From: Rhizobium sp. BT04 | GTDB lineage: Bacteria > Pseudomonadota > Alphaproteobacteria > Rhizobiales > Rhizobiaceae | DNA length: 64,000 nucleotides | Direction: 5' to 3' | Assembly (NCBI RefSeq): GCF_030053135.1 | Contig: NZ_CP125651.1 | Span: 595,090-659,089, forward strand | Part shown: positions 18,020-25,492 of the stretch, in pieces | Numbering within the stretch: the first letter of the stretch is position 1 | Layout: each line of letters begins with the position of its first letter | Translations under genes and position numbers: made by a program | Notes under the pieces: model-generated | The model's database searches: none | Told to the model about the DNA's origin: nothing | Seen by the model: the letters and a program-made list of their open reading frames with translations, nothing else

Positions 18020-19455
18020 ACGCGCACGCCAGAAAATCCAGCGATAACCTGCCGGTCCCCACAGGCAAAGGCCCCACAGACAAGCGCCCGGAGAAGGGCA
18101 GCGCGCTCACCGCCCGCCCGCCGCTGCCGCCGGCAATTGCGGAATTCCAGTCCGACGCCGTCGAGCTGGAGGAGCGCGCCCCCCCGCGTGTTGCCCGCAT
18201 GACGCTTTACTGCGTGACGGCGCTGCTTGCCGCAGCGATCACCTGGGCCTCGGTCTCGTCAATCGACGAGGTGGTGATCGCGCCGGGCAAGCTCGTCACC
18301 ACTCAGCCGACGATCGTCGTCCAGCCGCTCGAAACCTCGATCATCCGCACGATCGACGTGAAGGCCGGCGAAGTGGTGCATGCCGGCCAGACGCTGGCGA
18401 CCCTCGACGCCACTTTCAGCCAGGCCGATGTCGACCAGCAGCACGCGAAATTCTCGGCACTCGACGCCCAGGTGAAGCGCATCGAGGCGGAGCTTGCCGG
18501 CGACGACTATTCGAAGGTGGCCGGCAGCACGCCCGACGAGATGCTGCAGGTGCAGCTTTTCGGCCAGCGGCGGGCCTTCTACATGGCGCAGCTGCAGAAT
18601 TTCGAGCAGCAGATCGCCGGCCAGTCGGCAGCCCTTGCGGCGAGCCAGAACCAGGAGGCGGTGCTCAACGACAGGCGCGACGGGCTCTCGCAGATCGAGG
18701 CAGCACGGGAACGGCTCTATAACAAACAGAGCGGCTCGCTGATCACGCTGCTCGGTTCCCGCGACGCCCGCCTCGACGTGGAATCCGACCTGACCGCCGT
18801 CCGCGGCAAGGCCGACGAGGCCGCCCACGCCTATGCCAAGCTTGGCGCCGACCGCCAGGCCTTCATCGAGGATTTCCGCCGCGCCGCCATGGAGCAGCTG
18901 GTGGAGCTGCGCGGCCAGCGCGACATGGCCGACGAAGAGCTGAAGAAGATGGAGCTGCGCCGCAACATGGTGGCGCTGACCGCACCCGCCGATGCCGTCG
19001 TGCTGGATCTCGCCCAGCGCTCCATCGGCTCCGTCGTGCGCGAAGCCGAACCGATCGTTACCCTGGTGCCGATCAACGTGCCGCTGGAAGCCGAAGTGTC
19101 GATCAATACCCGCGATATCGGCCGGGTGGCCGTCGGCAAGGAAGCCCGTATCAAGCTCGATGCCTATCCGTTCCAGAAATACGGCACTGCCTCGGGCGAG
19201 GTGAGGACCATCAGCCAGGACACCTTCCTCACCGGCCAGCAGGAACAGACCGCCACCCCCAGCCAGCCGGCCGCCCCCTTCTTCAAGGCCCGCGTCCTGC
19301 TTGCCGATACCAGGCTGAATGCTTCGGACGTGCCGGTGCGACTGCTTCCCGGCATGACCGTGTCAACGGAAATCAAGGTCGGCAACCGCACGGTGATCTC
19401 CTATTTCCTGTATCCGCTGCTGCGTGGCCTCGACAACGCAATACGCGAACCGTAG
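18016..19455 (+). CDS. HlyD-family type I secretion membrane-fusion protein
   Basis: This 479-aa protein has a cytoplasmic Pro-rich head (1-55), one membrane segment at about 56-75, a biotinyl-lipoyl-like segment after VIAPGKL, a long coiled-coil hairpin (about 125-310) and a C-terminal beta-barrel region with the HlyD signature near the end. It links the inner-membrane ABC exporter to a TolC-like outer-membrane channel, which is not encoded here and is presumably supplied from elsewhere. Its start overlaps the exporter stop codon, which indicates translational coupling. With the exporter it is the likely secretion route for the two giant proteins upstream. Confidence 0.93.
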   Translation: MNAHARKSSDNLPVPTGKGPTDKRPEKGSALTARPPLPPAIAEFQSDAVELEERAPPRVARMTLYCVTALLAAAITWASVSSIDEVVIAPGKLVTTQPTIVVQPLETSIIRTIDVKAGEVVHAGQTLATLDATFSQADVDQQHAKFSALDAQVKRIEAELAGDDYSKVAGSTPDEMLQVQLFGQRRAFYMAQLQNFEQQIAGQSAALAASQNQEAVLNDRRDGLSQIEAARERLYNKQSGSLITLLGSRDARLDVESDLTAVRGKADEAAHAYAKLGADRQAFIEDFRRAAMEQLVELRGQRDMADEELKKMELRRNMVALTAPADAVVLDLAQRSIGSVVREAEPIVTLVPINVPLEAEVSINTRDIGRVAVGKEARIKLDAYPFQKYGTASGEVRTISQDTFLTGQQEQTATPSQPAAPFFKARVLLADTRLNASDVPVRLLPGMTVSTEIKVGNRTVISYFLYPLLRGLDNAIREP

Positions 19456-19587
19456 AACGCGGCGGATCACGGGCTCGACGTGTCACCCTTCTATCTCCAG
19501 GGCAATCGCAGCCCACGGCGAGGGCCGTACACCTTGTCCCCTGTCACCGCTCGGGCTTGCGCCGCTCGTGGTCAAACGCGTGTTCGA

Positions 19588-19770
19588 GTTCTGCGCGAGA
19601 TCGCGACCATGGGCAAGAAGATCTTCCTGGTGGAGCAGAACGCCAACCATGCCCTGAAGCTCTCTCAACGCGCCTACGTCATCGTCAATGGACGGATTCA
19701 CTTGTCGGGCGACAGTGCCGCCCTTCTCGATAATGAGGAAGTCCGCAAGGCCTATCTGGGTTTACACTGA
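19588..19770 (+). pseudogene. C-terminal remnant of a LivF-like branched-chain amino-acid ABC ATPase
   Basis: The translation contains KKIFLVEQNANHALKLSQRA and ends VRKAYLGLH, the typical final 55-60 residues of LivF (normally about 240 aa). The region upstream to the HlyD stop shows no Walker A or signature motif, so the gene is truncated. It marks an old insertion or deletion boundary at the end of the secretion module. Confidence 0.7.
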
Positions 19771-19781
19771 ACGGAGCAACG

Positions 19782-19840
19782 ATGCTGCACAAGAATCTGA
19801 TCGCCGGCGAATGGGGCGGCGGCGACACTTCGGGCGAACG
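19782..19840 (+). pseudogene. N-terminal scrap of an aldehyde dehydrogenase
   Basis: Eleven bases after the LivF remnant an ATG begins a peptide reading HKNLIAGEWGGGD, the usual start of an aldehyde dehydrogenase. Similarity stops within about 20 residues. From 19841 to 20080 I see no gene; the sequence appears to be decayed DNA. Confidence 0.45.
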
Positions 19841-20054
19841 TCGAAGCGCGGCCACCGCCAAGTATTTGTCGTCGTGGCGCCGATCGTGACGCCGGCGAAT
19901 ACGGTCCATGGCCTGGAGGTGATCCACTTACCCTTGGTGGCCTGGCCCGGGGCTATTGCGCCGTGTGACGTGGCTCGTTTAAGCATCTTGCTGACATGTC
20001 CGGACGCGCTTAAGGCGCGGATCTACTCCGCGCCCGTTTACCTGCTCAACAAAA

Positions 20055-20082
20055 ACGAGAGCCTCAGTGGGCTGAACCCACT
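20055..20082 (-). terminator. Possible terminator of the 52-aa stress-protein gene
   Basis: Read on the minus strand, arms agtggg and cccact (20066-20082) form a short stem at the stop codon, followed ten bases later by a run of five T. It is weak and not canonical. Confidence 0.35.
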
Positions 20083-20239
20083 ACTTGGTATTCTTGTGGC
20101 TCTGCTCACCAGCTTTTACGTGCTGCTCGTGGCTGCCGCCCTGCTTGCCGGAGGCGCTCGAACTCTTTTCCGACGCGCTCTTGCTGGTGCCGCCCGCCTT
20201 CGAGCCGCCCTTTGACTGTGATCCACTTGTAGATGGCAT
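20081..20239 (-). CDS. Small KGG-type stress protein (52 aa)
   Basis: The 52-residue protein begins MPSTSGSQSKGGSKAGGTSK and ends with GKQGGSHEQHVKAGEQSHKN followed by TK. It is highly hydrophilic, Ser/Gly/Lys-rich, with KGG and KQGGS motifs typical of small bacterial stress or desiccation proteins (KGG repeat, con-10-like). A strong ggaggag ribosome site lies 6 bases before the ATG. An EcfG-like promoter 43 bases upstream places it in the general stress response. It is easily missed because of its length. The family assignment rests on composition and motif, not on an alignment. Confidence 0.75.
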   Translation of the reverse strand: MPSTSGSQSKGGSKAGGTSKSASEKSSSASGKQGGSHEQHVKAGEQSHKNTK

Positions 20240-20281
20240 GTTACACTCCTCCGTAAGAGATCGGCTTGATCTCGATTAGTC

Positions 20282-20306
20282 AACTTCCATCCTGTTAAAG
20301 TGTTCC
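20282..20306 (-). promoter_or_regulatory. EcfG-type general-stress promoter for the 52-aa protein
   Basis: On the minus strand GGAAC (20302-20306) is followed by 17 bases and GTT (20282-20284), matching the alphaproteobacterial EcfG pattern GGAAC-N16/17-cGTT. The base before GTT is A rather than C. It lies 43 bases before the start codon. Confidence 0.6.
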
Positions 20307-20580
20307 CGCCAACACCTAAGGCGGCAGCCACTCTCCTATCCGTCTCCTTTACCTCCTAGGGAAGGATGATCGGCATCAGCTTTCAGAAGCGGGGGGTGAT
20401 GGATATTTCCTCGCGAGCTACGCGCGGTTTTTCACTGATAGGCTTTCGCTGGCGGGCCTTTGTCGCACCACCGCGTGTCCTGCCTCGTTGCGATCGCCTC
20501 CCGCCGCTGTACGGTTGTACTGCCCGGAAATCCGAGTTCCAGATGAGAGACAAATCCCAAGTGATAGAGGCTCGACTTCC

Positions 20581-20686
20581 CTAGAGCATTTCCGTTTTTC
20601 TCCGAAGCACGGAGATGCTCTATCTCTTTGTTTTCACGCAATTCCCGACGGAAAACCGCTTCGCACTTTTCCTGGAATTGCTCTAG
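20581..20686. repeat. Rhizobial intergenic palindromic repeat (106 bp)
   Basis: The element begins ctagagcatttcc and ends ggaattgctctag, near-perfect inverted ends, with internal gcggttttccgtcgggaatt on the minus strand. I recognise this as one of the abundant dispersed intergenic repeats of Rhizobium. Apart from this element, the adjoining stem-loop and the upstream promoter, 20307-20742 contains no gene I can support. Confidence 0.65.
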
Positions 20687-20698
20687 CCAGATGCGCTT

Positions 20699-20729
20699 CA
20701 ACCCTCCTTGCGACATGCAAGGAGGGTTG
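20699..20729. terminator. 13-bp perfect stem-loop downstream of the 17M-like gene
   Basis: Arms caaccctccttgc (20699-20711) and gcaaggagggttg (20717-20729) surround a 5-base loop, 13 bases past the stop of the minus-strand gene at 20743. There is no T-run, so it may act as a bidirectional stop or 3' RNA stabiliser. Confidence 0.55.
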
Positions 20730-20742
20730 AACTCAAAGCCGG

Positions 20743-21342
20743 TTAGATGCCGGTCCGCCGGTACCGGTTGCGCTCTTGCGCGATCTGCTCAGGAGCGTAT
20801 GGATCGAGCGTGTCGTCGAACCGGGTCCATCCCTGCTCGTTATAGGCACGCCGACGCTCGACCGGGTCGACCCAGTTCGATCCCTGGAGAATAGCCTGCG
20901 CCTCGGAGGCGCGGGCGTCGTCGACCTTGGCCGTGACCAAGCTACCACCGCGGCGGACACCTTCGGCATAGAGGTGAGCATCATCTTCCGAGACGCCTGA
21001 GTCGGTGAGTGCACCGATCAGGCCACCAGCGGCACCGCCAGCGACGGCGCCAGCGACAGCCCCGGCCGCAGTTGCGGCAAGCCAGCCTGCGGCAACGACC
21101 GGACCGACACCGGGGATGGCCATCAGGCCCAGCCCGGTGAGCAGGCCGCCAGCACCACCGACGGCAGCGCCAATGCCAGCGCCGGTCGCGGCATCCTCGC
21201 CAACGTCAGAGTCGCGATCGATGCGACCAGCCTTGTTGGAGACGATACTGATGTCGTTTGAGGGAACGCCTGCCGCTTCCAATTTGGAGACTGCGGAGCG
21301 AGCGTCCGAGTAGTCGTCGAAAAGTCCGGTTACAGTTCTCAT
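20743..21342 (-). CDS. General stress protein 17M/YflT-like protein with glycine-zipper domain
   Basis: This 199-aa protein opens with RTVTGLFDDYSDARSAVSKL, the start of the heat-induced stress protein YflT/GSP17M-like domain. It continues into a Gly/Ala-rich glycine-zipper segment (about 50-115), which can insert into or span membranes, and ends in a charged Arg/Tyr-rich tail. Similar proteins are stress-induced, and their biochemical role is unknown. The start is 15 bases after the stop of the PepSY-like gene, so the two form an operon driven by the EcfG-like promoter at 21724-21748. Confidence 0.8.
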   Translation of the reverse strand: MRTVTGLFDDYSDARSAVSKLEAAGVPSNDISIVSNKAGRIDRDSDVGEDAATGAGIGAAVGGAGGLLTGLGLMAIPGVGPVVAAGWLAATAAGAVAGAVAGGAAGGLIGALTDSGVSEDDAHLYAEGVRRGGSLVTAKVDDARASEAQAILQGSNWVDPVERRRAYNEQGWTRFDDTLDPYAPEQIAQERNRYRRTGI

Positions 21343-21357
21343 TATGCTTCTCCTTGG

Positions 21358-21675
21358 TTACTTTGCGACGATGTTGCCTTGATAATCGAGGGCGATGGAG
21401 ACGGCTTTGCCGTCCTTCATGCCAGAGGCCATCCAGATCCCCTTGTCGTCGAGCTTGAGATCCTTGACGTCGGTGTACCCCGCTTCCGCGATGCGATCCT
21501 TCGCCTGAGCTTCGGTAAAGCTGTTGGCGCCCTCAACCGGCGCAGTCGGATTTTTACTGTCCGGAGTTGCAACCGCAGGTGTATTTCCATCCTTGGATGG
21601 GGCTGGCGTAGTTTGGGCAAACGCTGCAACGGCAGATGCGCCGACAATTGCCGCCGCGAAGATGATCTTCTTCAT
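21358..21675 (-). CDS. Secreted PepSY-like small protein
   Basis: This 105-aa protein starts at the ATG at 21675, with ggagg 7 bases upstream; a longer frame to 21702 is less likely. A clear signal peptide (KKIIFAAAIVGASAVAAFAQ, cleavage near AFA-QT) is followed by a Pro/Thr-rich linker and a C-terminal PepSY-like fold (FTEAQAKDRIAEAGYTDVKD ... YQGNIVAK). The product should be periplasmic. PepSY-like proteins often bind or restrain partners; the partner here is unknown. It is first in an operon with the 17M-like stress gene. Confidence 0.8.
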   Translation of the reverse strand: MKKIIFAAAIVGASAVAAFAQTTPAPSKDGNTPAVATPDSKNPTAPVEGANSFTEAQAKDRIAEAGYTDVKDLKLDDKGIWMASGMKDGKAVSIALDYQGNIVAK

Positions 21676-21723
21676 ATATGTTTCCTCCATTTTGCGGATC
21701 AAGTGACTGATCCATGCGGCGAG

Positions 21724-21748
21724 AACCCGCAGAGGAGATCTTTGTTCC
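21724..21748 (-). promoter_or_regulatory. EcfG-type promoter for the PepSY-like/17M-like operon
   Basis: On the minus strand GGAAC (21744-21748) is followed by 17 bases and GTT (21724-21726), about 50 bases before the ATG. It matches the EcfG consensus apart from the base before GTT, which is G. The rest of 21749-22002 shows no gene. Confidence 0.65.
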
Positions 21749-22002
21749 CATTACAGCAGGGGAGCATGCAATTGAATTTTCTAAATATATGGCACCGCCC
21801 CCGTTGGATGACTCTCTTCGATTTCCACGCAAAGCGAGCGGACAGCGAGGTGGGCGGGTACAAATCAATACCGGGCAAATCAAAAGAACCTCACATAGGG
21901 AGCCTGATTTTTTGATCTCTTAAGTTGTACTGTAATGCGCGAATTCGTTTCGGTCAGCCGGCGCGCCTTTCATATCTTTGAGTAAAGCCGAATACCCCGA
22001 AA

Positions 22003-22299
22003 TCAGTGCAAGAAAGAGGTCTTCGCCTCGCGGTCGACAAGTCTTTCCACCGTGCCGATGAGGCGCGCTGCGCGCCTCAAGACTTCGGTTCCGTCATCAT
22101 TGACGGCGATATCGTCTCTCATCCGGTCTATACAACGAGCAACCTCCATAAGTACCGTGGCGAGATCCGCATGGCGGACCCGTTCAGCAGTTCGCGAAAG
22201 CCGGCGGAGACACTCCGAGTATCTCGATGCAATGACGAGCCTGTCCGTGACGGTGTCGGCTTCGGGAGCGGAAGTCGACTGCAATGTCTTTTGCCGCAT
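22003..22299 (-). CDS. Hypothetical small helical protein
   Basis: This 98-aa protein is rich in Arg, Glu and Leu with predicted long helices (SRYSECLRRLSRTAERVRHA). It has no signal peptide or known motif. It starts 12 bases after the stop of the gene at 22312, so the two probably form one transcript within the stress-gene region. I do not recognise the family. Confidence 0.5.
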   Translation of the reverse strand: MRQKTLQSTSAPEADTVTDRLVIASRYSECLRRLSRTAERVRHADLATVLMEVARCIDRMRDDIAVNDDGTEVLRRAARLIGTVERLVDREAKTSFLH

Positions 22300-22311
22300 A
22301 GTCCCGTCCCC

Positions 22312-22653
22312 CTATTCGATGATGATGCGGATTGATTTGTGCGCCCTCTCCCGCCTAGTCACACCGAAATCCTCACGAGTCCCATCCAGTGCCTTCAGGG
22401 CGGAGAGGATGTTTTGACAGTGAATTGGGGAGGCGGCGCCGGGAGGGTGACGGAGTTCGGGACAGGATTCGACCGCGTGCAGGTCAGGCGCCCACGATGC
22501 GAGGATCGCCCCCTTCTCGGCGGTCGTTATCCCGTCCGACGCGAGGACCTCCTCCGGATGAGAAAAGTGCTTATGGGGATGCGGGACTTGCACGGCCGAG
22601 ATGGCCTCGACGACGTTGTAGAAGCTAGCTGAATTCGAGGTTTTGATCGTCAT
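22312..22653 (-). CDS. Hypothetical protein, rhizobial small-protein type
   Basis: This 113-aa protein starts at the ATG at 22653 because taggag lies 8 bases upstream and the longer frame would run into the hsp20 promoter region. The middle reads ASDGITTAEKGAILASWAPD followed by CPELRHPPGA, a pattern I recall from uncharacterised small rhizobial proteins often found near stress genes. It has no signal peptide, membrane segment or catalytic motif. The function is unknown. Confidence 0.65.
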   Translation of the reverse strand: MTIKTSNSASFYNVVEAISAVQVPHPHKHFSHPEEVLASDGITTAEKGAILASWAPDLHAVESCPELRHPPGAASPIHCQNILSALKALDGTREDFGVTRRERAHKSIRIIIE

Positions 22654-22896
22654 GTTCGATCTCCTAAAAACTTCCAACGGGTGAAGAAAATCTCCAGGTG
22701 CCCAAGAGATTGTTTCAATCTTTTCAGCGTTCAAGAGGTTAAGCGGGCAGGCATTCAAAATTTTTCCGAGGCCCTCTTGAAACGCAAAAACCGGAAAACC
22801 AAATCGATGTTCGCCGGCAGCCCAAAGGGAGCCGGAAAGCCGGGGACGCTGTTCCGACGCGTCTCCTTTCCAACTCGCTTTACGGAGGATTTGGTT

Positions 22897-23364
22897 ATGA
22901 GAAATGAGTTCGACTTCGCACCGCTCTATCGGTCCAGCATTGGCTTCGACCGCGTCTTCAATCTTCTTAACAATCCGCAGCGTCTGCAAGCGATCGACAC
23001 CTGGCCGCCCTACGACATCGTCAAATCAGGCGAGAACGACTATCGCATCCAGATGGCGGTGGCGGGTTTTGCCGACAGTGACCTCGACATCACCCAGGAA
23101 CGCAATGTGCTGATCGTTAAGGGGCAGAAGAACGAGGAGAAGGAGGGCGACTATCTGCATCGCGGCATCGCCGGCCGTTCCTTTGAACGCCGGTTCGAAC
23201 TTGCCGACCATGTCCGAGTTGAAAACGCCTCGCTGACGAACGGTCTTCTGACGGTCGATCTGAAGCGCGAGATCCCGGACGCGATGAAGCCGCGCAAGAT
23301 TGCCATCAGCAACGCCACCGGCCAGTCGCCGCTGCAGATCGAGGGCCAGAAACAAGTCGCATAG
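22897..23364 (+). CDS. Small heat-shock protein, Hsp20/IbpA family
   Basis: This 155-aa protein has an alpha-crystallin domain at about residues 30-140 (YDIVKSGENDYRIQMAVAGF ... GLLTVDLKREIPDAMKPRKI). The length and the IbpA/HspH layout are typical of the rhizobial class A proteins. I chose the ATG at 22897, with ggagg 9 bases upstream; an extended frame from 22681 is unsupported. It is an ATP-independent holdase acting on unfolded proteins in the cytoplasm. It lies divergently from the hypothetical pair at 22003-22653 and is followed by a strong terminator. Confidence 0.95.
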   Translation: MRNEFDFAPLYRSSIGFDRVFNLLNNPQRLQAIDTWPPYDIVKSGENDYRIQMAVAGFADSDLDITQERNVLIVKGQKNEEKEGDYLHRGIAGRSFERRFELADHVRVENASLTNGLLTVDLKREIPDAMKPRKIAISNATGQSPLQIEGQKQVA

Positions 23365-23382
23365 GGTTCCTTGAGGGAGGAA

Positions 23383-23411
23383 GCCGGCGCCGTGGAGCGG
23401 CGCCGGCTTTT
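23383..23411 (+). terminator. Rho-independent terminator of the hsp20 gene
   Basis: Nine-bp perfect GC-rich arms gccggcgcc (23383-23391) and ggcgccggc (23399-23407) with a 7-base loop are followed by tttt, 19 bases after the hsp20 stop codon. Confidence 0.85.
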
Positions 23412-23418
23412 GGACGCA

Positions 23419-23667
23419 ATGAAAACGATGAACGTTGGGAAACCACCAGCATTCGACGGGCGCGATCTTGCCGCGTGCCAGCCGGTCTTCGACACGCTGC
23501 TGCGCGAAGCCGGGGTGACGAGAGAGTCGGAGGAGGCCGCCCGGATCGCTGCGCTTGTCGTCGAACTTTATCGGCAAGGCGTCAGCGACCCTGATCGTCT
23601 TCGTTCCATGGTGGAAGGGGCCCGAGGCCTCTTCAAGCGAGCGGAGACAAGCGGCGTCGCAGCCTAG
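23419..23667 (+). CDS. Hypothetical protein downstream of hsp20
   Basis: This protein is about 82 aa from the ATG at 23419; an in-frame TTG at 23371 would put translation through the hsp20 terminator and is unlikely. It is a helical, charged protein (ESEEAARIAALVVELYRQGV, then DPDRLRSMVEGARGLFKRAE) without signal peptide or known motif. It lies 8 bases after the terminator, so expression needs read-through or its own promoter. I do not recognise the family. Confidence 0.5.
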   Translation: MKTMNVGKPPAFDGRDLAACQPVFDTLLREAGVTRESEEAARIAALVVELYRQGVSDPDRLRSMVEGARGLFKRAETSGVAA

Positions 23668-23900
23668 TCTGCGCCCGGGATCATGCCTGTGCACCGACGC
23701 AAAACACGTTGTCGGCGGCGCCGAGCTTCGGGGATGTCACTGAGGTGGCTGATCCCTTGGAAGCGGACATATCTTCATCGACGGGCCCCTGACGACGCCA
23801 AGCGCTTCCGATCCGTCCGGATCGCTCTCCTTCGCTCAGCAACAAACGACTGCGGGGGAACCCTGTTTGGGTTCTCAAGGACCCGACCAGATTCAAATAA

Positions 23901-24926
23901 CTAATCCTCAGCGTCGGAATAGTTCTTGTATTGCAGCTTCTGGAGCGACGCATCCAACCTGAGGACGAGCCCTGTCGGCGCGTAATCAACAGCGATTTCT
24001 CCGAAGGCGGAGAGACTGGAGGTAATGAGCCGGCAGCCGAACCCCTTCTTGCTCGGAGCTTCCACCACGGGGCCTCCCACCTCCCGCCAACGGAAGGTCA
24101 GGCGCTTGTCGCCCGACTCGTCGCGCACGGACCATTCGATTTCGATAGTCCCGCTATCTGCCGCCAGTGCACCATACTTGTTGGCGTTGGTGACGAGTTC
24201 GTGCAGCACAAGCGAGAACGCAAGCGTCGCCTGGGGACCTAGCTCAACCGCAGGACCACTTGCTTTGAAACGTTCTGACGTCTCAAGTCCGAGATTAATC
24301 GCGGTCGCCTCGACAATCGTCGCCATGGTCGTACCCAACCAATTCTGCTGCAACAAAATGTCGTGCGCCTTCGCATAAGCATTGATCCGTGCCGAGATCG
24401 CCTGTTCTGCATCCTCCATAGAGCTGGCGTTTCGGAAGGATTGAGTGGTGATGGCCTGAACGACAGCCAGCGTATTCTTGATGCGGTGAGAGAGTTCATG
24501 CATCAGAACACGCTGTCGCTCCTCGTTCTTTCTCTGCTCGGTCTGGTCCCTGAGGATCTTTACGAAGCCCTCGACTTCGCCGTCGTCCGACGTCAATGCC
24601 ATCATCTGGCCCGAGGCCCAGAACAACGAGCCATCTTTGCGAACGTGCCAGCGCTCATCGTTGCCATGACCTTCCGCCAACGCGGCGGCCATCTCCCGTT
24701 CAAGAATCCCCGCCTGCAGGTCTTCCTGCGTGAAGATTACCGCCGCGGGCTTGCCGATGATCTCAGCCTCATCCCATCCGAGGATCCGTCGCGCGCCCTC
24801 ATTCCACGTGGTCACCAGGCCGTTCAGATCCGTCGAGATGATCGCATACTCGATCGCGCTCTGCAGGATGGCCTCGAGAAAGCGCTCTCGCGAGCGGCTG
24901 GAATTGGAAAAGAGCTTCATGATCAT
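23901..24926 (-). CDS. PAS-domain HWE-family sensor histidine kinase
   Basis: This 341-aa protein has a PAS domain at about 20-130 (DLNGLVTTWNEGARRILGWD, then a PAC motif), followed by an HWE/HisKA_2 kinase core. The likely phospho-acceptor is His147 in HELSHRIKNTL, the N-box is HELVTNANKYGAL (242 onward), and Trp280-Arg-Glu282 is the W-x-E of the family name. It has no membrane segment, so it is a soluble sensor. HWE kinases in alphaproteobacteria often feed the PhyR-NepR-EcfG general stress response, which fits the stress genes and EcfG-like promoters nearby. No response regulator is adjacent. The first ATG is followed by another two codons later, so the exact start is uncertain. Confidence 0.9.
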   Translation of the reverse strand: MIMKLFSNSSRSRERFLEAILQSAIEYAIISTDLNGLVTTWNEGARRILGWDEAEIIGKPAAVIFTQEDLQAGILEREMAAALAEGHGNDERWHVRKDGSLFWASGQMMALTSDDGEVEGFVKILRDQTEQRKNEERQRVLMHELSHRIKNTLAVVQAITTQSFRNASSMEDAEQAISARINAYAKAHDILLQQNWLGTTMATIVEATAINLGLETSERFKASGPAVELGPQATLAFSLVLHELVTNANKYGALAADSGTIEIEWSVRDESGDKRLTFRWREVGGPVVEAPSKKGFGCRLITSSLSAFGEIAVDYAPTGLVLRLDASLQKLQYKNYSDAED

Positions 24927-25118
24927 GTGATGCGCCGGATCCTTCCCAGGGCCCGCTAAAAAAAGGGCCTCATCCTGTTTCTAGGACGCCGCCTGACAGT
25001 GGGGACGGCGCTGGCATTTGCAATGGGTTACTCGATGGTACTGACGGTCCTTGAATGATCGGCTGTCCCTAACAATATCATTTCGACAGGACCATTGGTG
25101 GCATGAAAGGAGGAAAAA

Positions 25119-25430
25119 ATGCCGCAGAACGATGTTCCATGGGCCCAGCCGGTAAGAATCCGGCTGCAGTGCGGTTTGGAGCGCGCTTTCACAGGCGCAT
25201 ACGACGCCTTGGACTTTCTCGAAAACGAATGGCCGCTGCGTCATGGAGAGCGCCACGAGCGAGCGGTGAAGACGTGCCGTGGCGCCCTCAACGGCAGCAC
25301 CGCCGGCATTATCGCGCGGGAGGCGTTCGTGGCCGCCTGCCTGGAAGCCGGCATGCCGTCCGTTCTCGTTCCGTGGAAGAGAAAGCCGACCGTGCATCCC
25401 GCTCGGCCAGCACGCCTTGCTATCATCTAG
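25119..25430 (+). CDS. DUF982 protein
   Basis: This 103-aa protein starts at an ATG preceded by a strong aaaggagg. It matches the small rhizobial DUF982 family (ALDFLENEWP, then a Cys-containing CRGALNG and IAREAFVAACLEAGM). The family is plentiful in Rhizobiaceae, often on plasmids and in stress-related regions. No biochemical role is known. Confidence 0.85.
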   Translation: MPQNDVPWAQPVRIRLQCGLERAFTGAYDALDFLENEWPLRHGERHERAVKTCRGALNGSTAGIIAREAFVAACLEAGMPSVLVPWKRKPTVHPARPARLAII

Positions 25431-25442
25431 GGTATCAGTGAC

Positions 25443-25468
25443 GACCTCGCCTCTTCGGAGGCGAGGTC
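25443..25468 (+). terminator. Stem-loop with TTCG loop after the DUF982 gene
   Basis: Eleven-bp perfect arms gacctcgcctc (25443-25453) and gaggcgaggtc (25458-25468) enclose a stable TTCG tetraloop, 13 bases after the stop. No T-run follows, so termination efficiency is uncertain. Confidence 0.7.
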
Positions 25469-25492
25469 CGGCATAGGGCCCCTAAACGCGCC

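Noticed and set aside
23371..23418. TTG start for the gene downstream of hsp20
   Set aside because: It would place the coding start across the hsp20 terminator stem-loop; the ATG at 23419 is more credible.
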